Below are positions 53,328-64,000 of a stretch of DNA of 64,000 bases, piece by piece. Position 1 is the first letter of the stretch. Every line of letters starts with the position of its first letter. The notes under the pieces are model-generated. The model was given only the letters and a program-made list of their open reading frames with translations, had not been told where the DNA came from and searched no databases. Origin of the DNA: an uncultured Prochlorococcus sp. (GTDB lineage: Bacteria > Cyanobacteriota > Cyanobacteriia > PCC-6307 > Cyanobiaceae); the NCBI GenBank assembly GCA_902624785.1, contig CACNYU010000003.1:1-64000 (forward strand). Direction: 5' to 3'. A program made the translations under genes and the position numbers.

Positions 53328-53984
53328 TTAAAGTGGGCCGGAAATACCTTGTTTACGAATCATTAGAAAATGCATAAGCATAAATACAGCTAATGACCAA
53401 GGCAAAACAAATGTATGTAGACTATAAAATCGAGTGAGAGTTGACTGACCAACACTCTCTCCTCCTCTGAGAAGTTCTACCATAAAATCTCCAATAATTG
53501 GTATTGCAGCAGGAACGCCTGATACAATTTTTACCGCCCAATATCCAACTTGATCCCAAGGTAAAGAATAACCAGTAACACCAAAAGCAACAGTTATGAC
53601 AGCCATTACAACTCCTGTAACCCAAGTTAGCTCGCGGGGCCTTTTGAACCCTCCAGTCAAATAAACTCTAAATACATGAAGAATTAACATTAAGACCATC
53701 ATTGAAGCACTCCAACGATGTACAGACCTAATTAACCAACCAAAACTAACATCGGTCATCAAATAACTCACAGAATTATAAGCTTGCGTTACAGTAGGCT
53801 TATAATAAAAAGTCATTGCAAAACCAGTTGCAAATTGAATTAAGAAGCATACTAATGTTATGCCTCCTAAACAATAAAAAATGTTTACGTGTGGGGGAAC
53901 GTACTTTGAAGTTACGTCGTCAGTTATGTCTTGAATTTCAAGTCTTTCTTGAAACCAATCATAAACGGATGAAGAATTCGCCAT
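53328..53984 (-). CDS. petB: Cytochrome b6
   Basis: [68 protein letters not shown]. Confidence 0.97.
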   Translation of the reverse strand: MANSSSVYDWFQERLEIQDITDDVTSKYVPPHVNIFYCLGGITLVCFLIQFATGFAMTFYYKPTVTQAYNSVSYLMTDVSFGWLIRSVHRWSASMMVLMLILHVFRVYLTGGFKRPRELTWVTGVVMAVITVAFGVTGYSLPWDQVGYWAVKIVSGVPAAIPIIGDFMVELLRGGESVGQSTLTRFYSLHTFVLPWSLAVFMLMHFLMIRKQGISGPL

Positions 53985-54051
53985 CCAATAAAAAGCTTTG
54001 ATATTAGGAGCTTACTTAAAAATCACTAATTTGGTGTTAACACTTAACCCA

Positions 54052-55371
54052 ATGCCATCAACTTTTAACAAATTTTTATTTTTAAAAAAATGGATCATAA
54101 TTTCTTTGATCACATTTTTTGTTACAACTTTTTTTAGTTTTTCTAGTGCCTACGCCCTAAGTGACAGCAAACAGATTGTTCTTGATGCTTGGACATTAGT
54201 GAATGAAGGATATTATGAACCCGAAATTTTTAATGAAATTCAATGGAAAAAAATAAGACAAAAAACTTTACAAAAATCTATAGAAACTACTGAAGATGCA
54301 TATTCCGCTATTGAGGAGATGCTAAAACCTCTCGAAGATCCTTATACAAGAGTTCTCAGACCAAAGGATTATGAATTGCTAAAGTCAAGTAATTTAGGTA
54401 GCGAAATAAATGGGGTAGGTTTACAACTAGGGGTAGATGAAACTAACAGGAAAATTAAAGTAATATCGACATTAGCTGGTTCTCCCGCAGAGGATGCTGG
54501 AATAGCTTCTGGATTTTTTATTGAAACAGTTGATGGTCAATCAGCGATAGAACTTGGTCTTGCTAATACAGCTTCTAAACTTAGAGGCGAAAAAGGTTCT
54601 AAGGTTCTGGTACAAATTTCAAATGATGCTGGAGAAATTAAAGAAATAGATCTTGAGAGAAGATCGGTTGATCTTAGGCCAGTAAGAACCAAAAGGCTAA
54701 GAGATGAATCGCATACACTGGGTTATTTGAGAATTACTCAATTCAGTGAGAGTGTTCCAAAAAAAATTGAGGAAGCACTTCAAGAGCTGAAGGAGAAAGA
54801 AGTAGAAGGAATAATTCTTGATCTTAGGAATAATTCTGGAGGCCTTGTTAGTTCAGGTATAGCAGTTGCAGATTCATTCTTGAAAGAAAAACTTGTAGTT
54901 GAGACTAAGAATAGAGAAGGAATAAAAGATACGATAATATCAGATAAAAATATCTTTTTCGATGGACCAATGGTAACAATCGTTAATAAAGGTACAGCTA
55001 GCGCGAGTGAAATTCTTGCAGGGGCATTGCAAGATAACAAAAGGTCTGCTCTTATAGGGAAACAAACATATGGGAAAGGATTAATTCAATCCTTGAAAAG
55101 CTTAAGCGAAGATAGCGGAATAGCAATAACTGTTGCGAGTTACCTAACACCTAATGGGAATAATATTCAAGGAAGAGGAATTATTCCAGATAAAATATTA
55201 GATTATTCAGAAGCAAAAGATTTCGGAAGTTCAGATGATAAATGGGTAAAGGATTCTGAAATTTATTTAAACTCTATATTAGATAAAATCGATGAAAAGT
55301 CTACTAAGGATCTAATTGAAAATTACAATGAAATAACTGAATCTTCAGAAAAAGATGAATTTGTAAATTAA
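54052..55371 (+). CDS. ctpA: Carboxyl-terminal processing protease (S41)
   Basis: PDZ plus VEGIILDLRNNSGGLVSSGIAVADSFL; KGTASASEILAGALQDNKRSALIGKQTYGKGLIQ; start approximate. Confidence 0.92.
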   Translation: MPSTFNKFLFLKKWIIISLITFFVTTFFSFSSAYALSDSKQIVLDAWTLVNEGYYEPEIFNEIQWKKIRQKTLQKSIETTEDAYSAIEEMLKPLEDPYTRVLRPKDYELLKSSNLGSEINGVGLQLGVDETNRKIKVISTLAGSPAEDAGIASGFFIETVDGQSAIELGLANTASKLRGEKGSKVLVQISNDAGEIKEIDLERRSVDLRPVRTKRLRDESHTLGYLRITQFSESVPKKIEEALQELKEKEVEGIILDLRNNSGGLVSSGIAVADSFLKEKLVVETKNREGIKDTIISDKNIFFDGPMVTIVNKGTASASEILAGALQDNKRSALIGKQTYGKGLIQSLKSLSEDSGIAITVASYLTPNGNNIQGRGIIPDKILDYSEAKDFGSSDDKWVKDSEIYLNSILDKIDEKSTKDLIENYNEITESSEKDEFVN

Positions 55372-55392
55372 ATTTTAAAGATACTTCCATAT

Positions 55393-56649
55393 ATGTACAA
55401 AAAAAGAATTTTTCATGATCCTATTCATAAAGAAATATTGATAGATAGTTCAAAGGATGAGGAGGTGATGATTATGGAATTAATAGAAACTGATGCTTTT
55501 CAGAGACTACGAAGAATTAAACAGCTTGGAACAGCATCATTAGTGTTTCATGGAGCGGAGTCAAGCAGATTTACTCATTCTATAGGTGTATTTTGTGTTG
55601 CAAGAAAAATTTATAAAAGACTTGTAGAAATTGACCCTAAATTTGAAGCTCATAAATTCGCATTATATGGAGCAGCACTTTTACATGATGTTGGACATGG
55701 TCCTCTTAGTCACACAAGTGAGAACGTCTTCAATCATAATCATGAAGACTGGTCAAAATTTTTAATAAACAACTATAGTCCTATCAATTCAATTCTAAGA
55801 AAATATGATGTAGACCTACCAAAAAAAATTGGTGAATTATTTTCCTCTAAAAATTTAATATCCAATCCTTTAAAAACCTTAATTAGTAGCGAAATTGATT
55901 GTGACAGATTGGATTATCTATTAAGAGATAGCTATAACACAGGAACAAAATATGGTTTAGTTGATTTAGAAAGAATTATTTCCGCTCTTACATTCTCTCC
56001 AGATGGAGGGATTGCCATAAAGCCAAAAGGTATTATAGCCATTGAGCATTTTTTAATATTGAGAAATATTATGTATAGAACTATTTACAATCATAGGATT
56101 AATGAGATATGCACTTGGATTTTAGAAAATATTTTTAAGAAGATTAGAAGTGAATTTAAAAATAAAATTTGGATTGATGAATGTCTGAGAAGCTGGATCT
56201 TTTCCGCTAAATCGCTTGATATTAAAGATTTCTTATCTAATGATGATATCAGGCTTTATTACCATTTGAACAAATGGAAAGATGAAGCTCCAAAGCCTGT
56301 ATCAACACTCTGCGAAATGTTTATAAATAGAAATCTACTAAAAGCAGTAAATATAAATTGTTTATGCAATATCGATAAACTTAAATTGCTTGCTTTCGCA
56401 AGACAAAAGGTTGATAAATTAAACCTTGACCCAACTTTATTTTGTGGAATTAAAGAAAAAAAATTTAATGGATTTAAATCAAATAATTCGTTAAAAGTTT
56501 GGAATGGTAATACTTTAAAAGATTTGGATAAAGAATCTGAGTTAATAAACATTCTTATCCAAAATCAAGAAAATTCTTTATTAATATTCCCTTCATGTAT
56601 CCAAGAAGATATCTCAAAAGAAATTATGAAATTAAAGGAGAAAATATAA
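55393..56649 (+). CDS. HD-domain phosphohydrolase (dNTPase-like)
   Basis: DPIHKEILID; ALLHDVGHGPLSHTSE; SSEIDCDRLDYLLRDSYNTG. Confidence 0.9.
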   Translation: MYKKRIFHDPIHKEILIDSSKDEEVMIMELIETDAFQRLRRIKQLGTASLVFHGAESSRFTHSIGVFCVARKIYKRLVEIDPKFEAHKFALYGAALLHDVGHGPLSHTSENVFNHNHEDWSKFLINNYSPINSILRKYDVDLPKKIGELFSSKNLISNPLKTLISSEIDCDRLDYLLRDSYNTGTKYGLVDLERIISALTFSPDGGIAIKPKGIIAIEHFLILRNIMYRTIYNHRINEICTWILENIFKKIRSEFKNKIWIDECLRSWIFSAKSLDIKDFLSNDDIRLYYHLNKWKDEAPKPVSTLCEMFINRNLLKAVNINCLCNIDKLKLLAFARQKVDKLNLDPTLFCGIKEKKFNGFKSNNSLKVWNGNTLKDLDKESELINILIQNQENSLLIFPSCIQEDISKEIMKLKEKI

Positions 56650-57303
56650 ATGCATTTACACATCAGAGACAATGATAATTTTATTAATTGTTTTTATTCA
56701 GAATCGATAACAGGATTAAATAAAGCTATATCTCAAATTGATTCTTCATATAAAAAAAAAAGTGCTACTTTATTTTGTTACGAAAAAAATATCTCTTGTA
56801 TCGAATTATTAGAATTGAAAGAGTTATTACTAAACTTAAATGTCAAATTAATAACTATTTATTCATCCTCAAGAGAATCAATCATCTCAGCAAAATCTTT
56901 AAAAATAAGTGGAATTTTTTCTAAAAAAAATTTTGAAAAATTTAATACTTCAAATGAGAAGCAAGATAACAACAAAGACTTAACGCATTTTGGGATGGTA
57001 CGTTCAGGAGATCAAATATCTTCAAATGGACATCTTTTCATAATGGGAGATGTAAATCCTGGAGCACAAATATCAGCCAAAAAGAACATTTATGTTTGGG
57101 GGAAATTATGTGGTGTCGCATTTGCTGGGAAAAACGGTAATGACGAATCAACAATCTCTTCATTATATTTAAATGCTCTTCAATTAAGGATTAATGAGAC
57201 AGTAGCAATAGGTCCGAAAGAAAAACCTAAAAATAATTATCCAGAAATTGCTCTTCTTGAGAGGGGTAAAATAGTTATCAAACCGTTAATAATAAAATCT
57301 TAA
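56650..57303 (+). CDS. minC: Septum site-determining protein MinC
   Basis: VRSGDQISSNGHLFIMGDVNPGAQISAKKNIYVWGKLCGVAFAG. Confidence 0.93.
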   Translation: MHLHIRDNDNFINCFYSESITGLNKAISQIDSSYKKKSATLFCYEKNISCIELLELKELLLNLNVKLITIYSSSRESIISAKSLKISGIFSKKNFEKFNTSNEKQDNNKDLTHFGMVRSGDQISSNGHLFIMGDVNPGAQISAKKNIYVWGKLCGVAFAGKNGNDESTISSLYLNALQLRINETVAIGPKEKPKNNYPEIALLERGKIVIKPLIIKS

Positions 57304-57422
57304 AATAAAGCAAGATTTTGAAAAATAAATTAATTACATACAACAACTTTAGATTTACTTAATTTTTTTTATTTTTTATATGAAAAATTTAACTTATTAT
57401 CAATTCAAACTTTAAATTTATC

Positions 57423-58238
57423 TTGGCGAAAACTAATCGCACTATTTTAATCTGTTCAGGTAAAGGTGGCGTAGGGAAAACAACCTTGACAGCAAATCTT
57501 GGGATTGCTTTAGCTAACACTGGAGCATCAACTGCTGTTCTTGATGCAGATTTTGGTTTAAGAAATCTAGACTTGCTCTTAGGACTTGAGAATCGAATAA
57601 TTTATACAGCACAAGATGTTCTAGACAAAAATTGCCGCCTAGATCAAGCCTTAGTGAGACATAAACAAGAACCAAATTTAGCATTGTTACCAGCAGGAGA
57701 TCCAAGAATGCTTGATTGGATGAAACCTGAAGATATGAAGACAATAAGTAATTTACTAAGTGAAAAATTTGAATATGTACTTATTGACTGTCCTGCGGGT
57801 GTAGAAGATGGTTTTAAAAATGCTCTTGCAGCCTCTAAAGAAGCAATAGTAGTTACTAATCCAGAATTATCAGCTGTTAGAGATGCAGATAGAGTTGTTG
57901 GAATTTTAAACACTTGTGATATTAATCCCATACAGCTAGTAGTAAATAGAGTAAGGCCAACTATGATGGCTAATCAAGAAATGCTCTCCATTGAAGACGT
58001 TACTTCAATACTTTCTTTACCACTTTTAGGAATAGTATTAGAAGATGAAAAAGTTATCATAAGCACAAATAGAGGAGAACCATTAACTTTAAGTAGTAAA
58101 AAATCTCCAGCATCAAAATGTTATTTAAATATTTCTCAACGACTTATAGGAGAAGATGTTCCTGTCATAGATCCAAACAAAACAAACAAAAGCTTTAAAG
58201 ATAAGTTTATAAAACTAATGCAAACCAAGATTTTTTAA
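57423..58238 (+). CDS. minD: Septum site-determining protein MinD
   Basis: ICSGKGGVGKTTLTANLGIALANTG; TTG start. Confidence 0.97.
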   Translation: MAKTNRTILICSGKGGVGKTTLTANLGIALANTGASTAVLDADFGLRNLDLLLGLENRIIYTAQDVLDKNCRLDQALVRHKQEPNLALLPAGDPRMLDWMKPEDMKTISNLLSEKFEYVLIDCPAGVEDGFKNALAASKEAIVVTNPELSAVRDADRVVGILNTCDINPIQLVVNRVRPTMMANQEMLSIEDVTSILSLPLLGIVLEDEKVIISTNRGEPLTLSSKKSPASKCYLNISQRLIGEDVPVIDPNKTNKSFKDKFIKLMQTKIF

Positions 58239-58241
58239 AAA

Positions 58242-58553
58242 ATGACTCTTCGTGACCTTATTAACAAATTATTAGGTAGAGAAACTGCAAGTGCCAATAC
58301 AGCGAGAGAGAGACTTCAACTTGTCTTGGCACATGACAGAGTTGATATGAGTTCATTATCAACTGATCTTCTTGATAAGATGAGAAAAGAAATCCTAGAT
58401 GTAGTAGCAAAGTATGTTGAAATTGATTTTGATGAGGTTGCTGTAAGTTTAGAAACTGAAAACAGAATGACTGCTCTTGTTGCAAATCTACCCATCAAAA
58501 GAACACTTTCTGGAGAAATACAATTAAAAAAAAATGAAAAAAAAAATAAATAA
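58242..58553 (+). CDS. minE: Cell division topological specificity factor MinE
   Basis: [45 protein letters not shown]. Confidence 0.95.
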   Translation: MTLRDLINKLLGRETASANTARERLQLVLAHDRVDMSSLSTDLLDKMRKEILDVVAKYVEIDFDEVAVSLETENRMTALVANLPIKRTLSGEIQLKKNEKKNK

Positions 58554-58600
58554 AAATAAATTTCTTAAAATTACCAATCTTTATGTAATATAGATTTTGT

Positions 58601-58672
58601 GCCGGCTTAGCTCAGCGGTAGAGCAGCGCTTTTGTAAAGCGAAGGTCATCAGTTCAAATCTGTTAGCCGGCA
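58601..58672 (+). tRNA. tRNA-Thr (TGT)
   Basis: GCCGGCTTAGCTCAGCGGTAGAGCAGCGCTTTTGTAAAGCGAAGGTCATCAGTTCAAATCTGTTAGCCGGCA. Confidence 0.96.
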
Positions 58673-58678
58673 TATTTT

Positions 58679-58837
58679 TTAATCTTGATTTCCACTAAAC
58701 AAAAAAGAAAAAATTATTAATAATATAATTACTAATATTCGGACTTCAAAAATACTTATTAAAAATTCAGAGAGGGGCCTTATTATCCAATAAACAAATG
58801 ATTGCAACAAAATAATAAAAAAAATTAGTGAATTCAT
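58679..58837 (-). CDS. Small membrane protein
   Basis: MNSLIFFIILLQSFVYWIIRPLSEFLISIFEVRILVIILLIIFSFLFSGNQD*. Confidence 0.5.
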   Translation of the reverse strand: MNSLIFFIILLQSFVYWIIRPLSEFLISIFEVRILVIILLIIFSFLFSGNQD

Positions 58838-59425
58838 TTATATGATTTTAGAGATAGGGATATGTCCTTCCCTAACTAATTTCCATTTTCCCTCTTTTGC
58901 CCAAGATATTATTGTACTTCCGATTCCACTACATTTTTTCCAAGGGATTGGTCCTAAGATATCAACTTCTGGTAAATCATTAGATACTGATTCAGCATCA
59001 AAAGATGTATCTAATCCAGAAATATTAGCGCTTGAAGTAGCCAAAGGACCAGTTTCAAATATTAGAGATCTTGCAGTTAAAGAATCAGGAATCCTAATCC
59101 CTAAAGTATTCGCACTAGAAATAAAATTTAAATTTTTATTTTTATTTATAGGTATTATTAAAGTGAGAGGACCAGGCCAAAACTTTTCTGCAATTTTTTG
59201 AAAATCATCTCTTGCATCATTATCGACATAATCTAAAACTTGCTGAATTTGCGATCCCATTAAAATTAATGCCTTATTTTTATCTCGTTTTTTTATCTTA
59301 TAAATCATCTCAGAATATTTTGGCATACAACCAATTGCTGGGAGAGTATCAGTCTGGAATATGATAGGTTTGCCTATTTTTAAATTTTCAAGAGCTTCGA
59401 TTTCGCTAATTATTTTCATACGCAA
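58838..59425 (-). CDS. Sua5/YciO/YrdC (threonylcarbamoyl-AMP synthase) family
   Basis: GKPIIFQTDTLPAIGCMPKY; KKRDKNKALILM; FWPGPLTLIIP; LGIRIPDS; ATSSANISG. Confidence 0.93.
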   Translation of the reverse strand: MRMKIISEIEALENLKIGKPIIFQTDTLPAIGCMPKYSEMIYKIKKRDKNKALILMGSQIQQVLDYVDNDARDDFQKIAEKFWPGPLTLIIPINKNKNLNFISSANTLGIRIPDSLTARSLIFETGPLATSSANISGLDTSFDAESVSNDLPEVDILGPIPWKKCSGIGSTIISWAKEGKWKLVREGHIPISKII

Positions 59426-59442
59426 TGAAAATTTGAATTAAT

Positions 59443-60312
59443 CTATTTATATCTTCCAATTGTAAATCTTCCAATACCAAATGTATCATTGATAGTCTTC
59501 AAGGAATCAAAACCATATTTTCGCAATAAATTTTTAATTTTTTTAGATTGATCAAAATGATTTTCTAAGATAAGCCAACCACCTTTTACGAGAAACTTTG
59601 GAGCATCTAAAATAATTTGCTTTATATGAGATAAACCATCTTCTCCTCCATACAAAGCTTTCTTGGGTTCAAAATCTATCACTGAAGAAGGTAATCTTTC
59701 ATAAACAATTCTTGGAATATAAGGTGGATTGGAGATGGCTAAATTAATCATTCCAGCATAATGTGTTAAAGGTTTCCACCAGTTACCACAATAAAAGTTT
59801 ACGTTTGAGTTTAAAGAGAATTTTTTATAATTTTTCTTAGCTATTTGGAGTGCATTAATATCTATATCAGTTGCCAATCCTTTCCATTTTGTGCACTTTA
59901 AAGCTAAAGAAATTGCAATAGCCCCTGAGCCTGTACCTAAATCGGCAAAAATTATTTTTTTTTCTTTAATACCAACAATATCTGAAGCTATTTCAACAAT
60001 TTGCTCGGTCTCTACTCGCGGAATTAGAACATCAGAAGTTATGTCAAATTTAAAATTTCGCCAGTAGGAACTACCACATACATATTGAATTGGTTTAGAA
60101 AGTTGAACATGTTCTAACCATTTTTTCTTAAGAGAAAGAAAATCTATTTTTAAATAAACTTTCTCTTGTGAATTTATTTTTAATAGCAATAAATCAGATT
60201 TAGAAATACCCCCTAATAAATCAAGCAATATATAGAGATCATCAATATCTTTTCTACTATTTTGAATATCTGCAATCCACAAAAAAAGATCTTTTGTGGG
60301 AATTTCATGCAT
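59443..60312 (-). CDS. prmC: Release factor glutamine methyltransferase
   Basis: PIQYVCGSSYWRNFKFDITSDVLIPRVETEQ; FADLGTGSGAIAISLAL; LAISNPPYIP. Confidence 0.94.
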   Translation of the reverse strand: MHEIPTKDLFLWIADIQNSRKDIDDLYILLDLLGGISKSDLLLLKINSQEKVYLKIDFLSLKKKWLEHVQLSKPIQYVCGSSYWRNFKFDITSDVLIPRVETEQIVEIASDIVGIKEKKIIFADLGTGSGAIAISLALKCTKWKGLATDIDINALQIAKKNYKKFSLNSNVNFYCGNWWKPLTHYAGMINLAISNPPYIPRIVYERLPSSVIDFEPKKALYGGEDGLSHIKQIILDAPKFLVKGGWLILENHFDQSKKIKNLLRKYGFDSLKTINDTFGIGRFTIGRYK

Positions 60313-60326
60313 TAACAGAACAAGTT

Positions 60327-60485
60327 CTAATTTTTGGGCTTTGGTCCAAGTCTACCTTTACTTGAATCTGAGTAAAAACTTGATTTTTCTCCATCGCTAG
60401 TTGATATAAATAATCCGATTAAAAAAATCGTTGGTACTCCGACAAAAAGTAAACTAGCAACGAATCCAAAATTTGTTGTTTCCAT
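60327..60485 (-). CDS. psbM: Photosystem II protein PsbM
   Basis: METTNFGFVASLLFVGVPTIFLIGLFISTSDGEKSSFYSDSSKGRLGPKPKN*. Confidence 0.93.
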   Translation of the reverse strand: METTNFGFVASLLFVGVPTIFLIGLFISTSDGEKSSFYSDSSKGRLGPKPKN

Positions 60486-60966
60486 TTAAATAAGATCAAA
60501 TTGATAACTAAACTATAAACAGTTAAATGTATTTAAAGTGGAAAAATCAATAAAGAACTTCAACTCATTAACAGTCTTAAACAATTTTCAAGTTAATATC
60601 AAATTTTTTTTGAATTATGAATTTAAAAATTTTAAGGTAACTTTTCTAAATAAAATATTGGGATTTGCTTAAAAGTTTTAATTTTTTAATTACTTAAAGG
60701 TTTAGAAGATTTTCGTAAAAATTTTATTAATAATATTGTTGTAAATATTTGTTTTTTTGCAATATTTAGTGGTGAAACTTTGAGAATTGTGACCAAAATG
60801 TTAACAATATTTTCTTACTTATTTAGCTAAAAGCATGTTGCACAAAGGTTTAACAGGAATCTTACAAAATAATTTAATTAATTACAAAATCCACTGAACT
60901 AGTAAAAAAACCCTTACTATCATGATGTTTAGCTGTATAAACAGCATCTCTATAAAGAATTGACCG

Positions 60967-62490
60967 ATGGGATTGCCCTGGTATCGAGTTCACACAGTAG
61001 TTATTAACGACCCAGGTCGTCTACTTGCTGTGCATCTCATGCATACTGCATTATTAGCCGGCTGGGCCGGCTCTATGGCCCTTTATGAATTGGCCATCTT
61101 TGACCCCTCAGACCCTGTTTTTAACCCAATGTGGAGACAGGGTATGTACGTTATGCCATTTATGGCAAGACTAGGAATTACTAGTAGTTGGAACGGTTGG
61201 GATATCACCGGAGCAACTGGCGTTGATCCAGGTTTTTGGAGTTTTGAAGGTGTGGCCGCTGCCCATATTGTTTTTAGCGGACTTTTAATGCTCGCTTCAA
61301 TTTGGCATTGGACATACTGGGACTTAGATCTTTGGGAAGACTCAAGGACAGGAGAACCAGCTCTTGACTTACCAAGAATATTTGGGATTCACTTACTTTT
61401 AGCTGGTTTAACATGCTTCGGATTTGGAGCTTTTCATTGTGCAAACGTTGGTATATGGGTCTCTGATCCATATGGACTAACTGGTCATGTGGAACCAGTT
61501 GCACCATCATGGGGAGCAGAAGGATTTAATCCCTTTAACCCTGGAGGAATAGTTGCTAACCATATTGCCGCTGGCCTCATGGGAATTATTGGGGGAATTT
61601 TTCATATCACTAATAGACCAGGAGAAAGACTATACAAAGCACTGAAGCTTGGAAGTCTTGAGGGTGTTTTAGCGAGTGCTCTTGCAGCTGTTTTATTTGT
61701 ATCATTTGTTGTAGCTGGAACCATGTGGTACGGCTCAGCAACAACTCCTATTGAGCTATTTGGTCCTACAAGATATCAATGGGACTCAAGTTACTTCAAA
61801 ACAGAAATAAATAGAAGAGTCCAAACAGCTATTGATAACGGCGCTTCAAAGGAAGAAGCTTATGCTTCAATCCCTGAAAAACTTGCTTTTTATGACTACG
61901 TAGGCAATAGTCCAGCTAAAGGTGGACTTTTCAGAGTGGGAGCACTAGTAAATGGCGATGGCTTACCTACAGGTTGGCAAGGTCATATTTCCTTCCAAGA
62001 TAAAGAGGGTAATGAACTTGAAGTAAGAAGAATTCCTAATTTCTTCGAAAACTTCCCAGTTATACTTGAAGACAAAGAAGGTAACGTTAGAGCTGACATT
62101 CCATTTAGAAGAGCTGAAGCTAAGTATTCATTCGAACAAACTGGTATTACAGCTACAATTTATGGTGGTGATCTAAATGGTCAAACATTTACTGACCCTG
62201 CTGTAGTAAAAAGATTAGCTAGAAAAGCTCAACTCGGTGAAGCTTTTAAATTTGATAGGGAAACATACAAATCAGATGGAGTCTTTCGTAGCTCCCCAAG
62301 AGCATGGTTCACTTATGCACATTTATGTTTTGGTTTGCTCTTCTTATTTGGTCATTGGTGGCATGCTTCAAGAACTTTATACAGAGAAAGATTTGCAGGA
62401 ATTTCTGCAGATTTTGGAGATCAAGTCGAATTTGGTCTTTTCAAGAAGCTTGGTGATGAGACCACAAGAAGAATACCTGGAAAGGTTTAA
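60967..62490 (+). CDS. psbB: Photosystem II CP47 chlorophyll apoprotein
   Basis: [43 protein letters not shown]. Confidence 0.99.
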   Translation: MGLPWYRVHTVVINDPGRLLAVHLMHTALLAGWAGSMALYELAIFDPSDPVFNPMWRQGMYVMPFMARLGITSSWNGWDITGATGVDPGFWSFEGVAAAHIVFSGLLMLASIWHWTYWDLDLWEDSRTGEPALDLPRIFGIHLLLAGLTCFGFGAFHCANVGIWVSDPYGLTGHVEPVAPSWGAEGFNPFNPGGIVANHIAAGLMGIIGGIFHITNRPGERLYKALKLGSLEGVLASALAAVLFVSFVVAGTMWYGSATTPIELFGPTRYQWDSSYFKTEINRRVQTAIDNGASKEEAYASIPEKLAFYDYVGNSPAKGGLFRVGALVNGDGLPTGWQGHISFQDKEGNELEVRRIPNFFENFPVILEDKEGNVRADIPFRRAEAKYSFEQTGITATIYGGDLNGQTFTDPAVVKRLARKAQLGEAFKFDRETYKSDGVFRSSPRAWFTYAHLCFGLLFLFGHWWHASRTLYRERFAGISADFGDQVEFGLFKKLGDETTRRIPGKV

Positions 62491-62514
62491 TTAACATTAT
62501 TTATTTATTTTCTT

Positions 62515-62619
62515 ATGGAAGCATTTGCTTACGTACTAATTTTAACTCTCGCAGTAGTTACTTTATTCTTTGCCGTAGCCTTTAGAGATCCTCCCAAATG
62601 GGATCAAAAAGATAGGTAA
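62515..62619 (+). CDS. psbT: Photosystem II protein PsbT
   Basis: [34 protein letters not shown]. Confidence 0.95.
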   Translation: MEAFAYVLILTLAVVTLFFAVAFRDPPKWDQKDR

Positions 62620-62624
62620 TAAAA

Positions 62625-62657
62625 AAAACCTCACTTAATATAAGTGAGGTTTTTTTA
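62625..62657 (+). terminator. Rho-independent terminator after psbB-psbT
   Basis: AACCTCACTTA ata TAAGTGAGGTT followed by TTTTTT. Confidence 0.93.
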
Positions 62658-62721
62658 TGGAAACTTTTCATTACATTCAAAATTTACTAGTATTAGGGTG
62701 AACTCTCAATGATTTGACTAG

Positions 62722-63201
62722 ATGCAGTGCCCAAATTGTCAAAATACAGATAGCAGAGTTTTAGAATCTAGATCTGCTGATACTGGTAAAAGTGTAAGAA
62801 GAAGAAGAGAATGTTTAAATTGCAGTTCAAGATTTACGACTTATGAAAGAATTGAATCAATACCAATAGCAGTTATTAAGAAAGATGGTAGTAGAGAACT
62901 TTTTAATAAAGATAAACTAATTCAAGGAATATCACGTGCATGCGAGAAAACGACCTTTTCAAGCGAATCAATACTTAATTTTGTTGACTCAATAGAATCA
63001 CAAATTATTCAAGACTCTAATAAAGATATTAAATCTTCGGAGATTGGAGAATTAATTCTTGATAATCTTAGAAATGAAAATGAGGTTGCCTACATAAGAT
63101 TTGCATCAGTTTATAGAAAATTCAATGGAGTTAAGGATTTTATCGCGACACTTCAATCTTTGAAAAACACTTCCAAGAATGAATTAGCTTCAATTCTCTA
63201 A
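62722..63201 (+). CDS. nrdR: Transcriptional repressor NrdR
   Basis: [45 protein letters not shown]. Confidence 0.97.
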   Translation: MQCPNCQNTDSRVLESRSADTGKSVRRRRECLNCSSRFTTYERIESIPIAVIKKDGSRELFNKDKLIQGISRACEKTTFSSESILNFVDSIESQIIQDSNKDIKSSEIGELILDNLRNENEVAYIRFASVYRKFNGVKDFIATLQSLKNTSKNELASIL

Positions 63202-63305
63202 AATTAAGCATATTTAAGTGTAGAATACTTAGATTAACTAGTGTATTTAAATTGCAGGTTGAATACACCCCTTTCTCACTACCAAAGGTAGACTGCTCAA
63301 ATCAA

Positions 63306-64000
63306 ATGAACGAAAATTCTCCCGAGACATCAGCTGACACAATTGGTGAAATAAACACATTAGATTTAAAAGAGGATGAAACAAACCAAGGTACTATTGC
63401 AAGTCCTGAATTATCTTACAAAGACAAAGATATACCTTCTGCAGACGATTCCTCTAGTAGAAGAAATAATGACTTAGAGAATGCTGGTTTTACTCAAGAG
63501 GAATTTGCTTCTTTGTTAGGAAAGTATGACTATAACTTCAAGCCAGGAGATCTTGTAAAAGGAACAGTTTTCGCACTCGAACCCAAGGGTGCGATGATAG
63601 ATATTGGAGCAAAAACTGCTGCATTTATGCCAGTGCAAGAAGTCTCTATAAATAGAGTCGAGGGATTAAGCGATGTGTTACAGCCCTCTGAGACAAGAGA
63701 ATTCTTTATAATGACTGAAGAGAACGAAGATGGGCAGCTTGCGTTATCAATCAGAAGAATTGAATACCAGAGAGCCTGGGAAAGAGTTAGACAATTGCAA
63801 AAAGAGGATGCAACTATTTATTCTGAAGTTTTTGCAACGAATAGAGGCGGTGCTCTTGTAAGAGTAGAAGGTTTAAGAGGTTTTATACCTGGATCACATA
63901 TTAGTGCACGTAAAATTAAAGAAGACCTTGAGGGGGAATATTTGCCTTTAAAATTTTTAGAAGTTGACGAAGAAAGAAACCGATTAGTACTAAGTCATAG
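63306..64000 (+). CDS. rpsA: 30S ribosomal protein S1 (3' truncated by window edge)
   Basis: MNENSPETSADTIGE...YNFKPGDLVKGTVFALEPKGAMIDIGAKTAAFMPVQEVS; open to window end. Confidence 0.93.
   Translation, partial: MNENSPETSADTIGEINTLDLKEDETNQGTIASPELSYKDKDIPSADDSSSRRNNDLENAGFTQEEFASLLGKYDYNFKPGDLVKGTVFALEPKGAMIDIGAKTAAFMPVQEVSINRVEGLSDVLQPSETREFFIMTEENEDGQLALSIRRIEYQRAWERVRQLQKEDATIYSEVFATNRGGALVRVEGLRGFIPGSHISARKIKEDLEGEYLPLKFLEVDEERNRLVLSH

Noticed and set aside
53422-53625. ORF rich in Cys/Trp ([20 protein letters not shown])
   Set aside because: Out-of-frame reading inside petB
57514-58498. Minus-strand ORFs opposite minD/minE
   Set aside because: Antisense shadows of conserved genes
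61274-62494. ORFs 61274..61510 (-) and 62237..62494 (+)
   Set aside because: Overlap psbB in other frames

Overview
The window is a low-GC (about 30%) chromosomal segment of a marine picocyanobacterium. It looks like high-light Prochlorococcus, judging from PsaC/PsaE/CP47/PsbM/PsbT/PetB/PetD, a 16S-tRNAIle-tRNAAla-23S-5S operon, several hli genes and very short ORFs. It has two halves. Positions ~1-34 kb are accessory and small-ORF rich: a type III R-M remnant, SRAP plus a minimal NAD+ DNA ligase, DUF1651/DUF3764/DUF3303/DUF3104-type proteins, hli genes, an isolated psaC, a three-gene methyltransferase/amino-acid dehydrogenase/FAD oxidase operon, tandem crcB, a GT2, arfB, a peroxiredoxin and tatA. 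Positions ~34-64 kb are mostly conserved core: TenA/ThiD, a carotenoid-isomerase-like protein, ALDH, LysM, psaE-mutM, the rRNA operon, invertase, petBD, ctpA, HD protein, minCDE, tRNA-Thr, Sua5, prmC, psbM, psbB-psbT, nrdR and rpsA. The strongest candidates for something undescribed are: (i) a SABATH-like methyltransferase + Leu/Val/Trp-type dehydrogenase + sarcosine-oxidase-like FAD enzyme operon with two TAATG junctions; (ii) a ligase reduced to the adenylation domain, coupled to a small ORF and near an SRAP gene; (iii) a recurring 5' leader (TGATCTAAATTA plus GC hairpin) upstream of unrelated small ORFs; (iv) LexA-like boxes upstream of tiny ORFs, one with an embedded 26-codon hydrophobic ORF; (v) a compact pseudoknot-capable RNA candidate at ~9.97 kb. 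All family calls were made by eye from the translated sequence; no database search was run.
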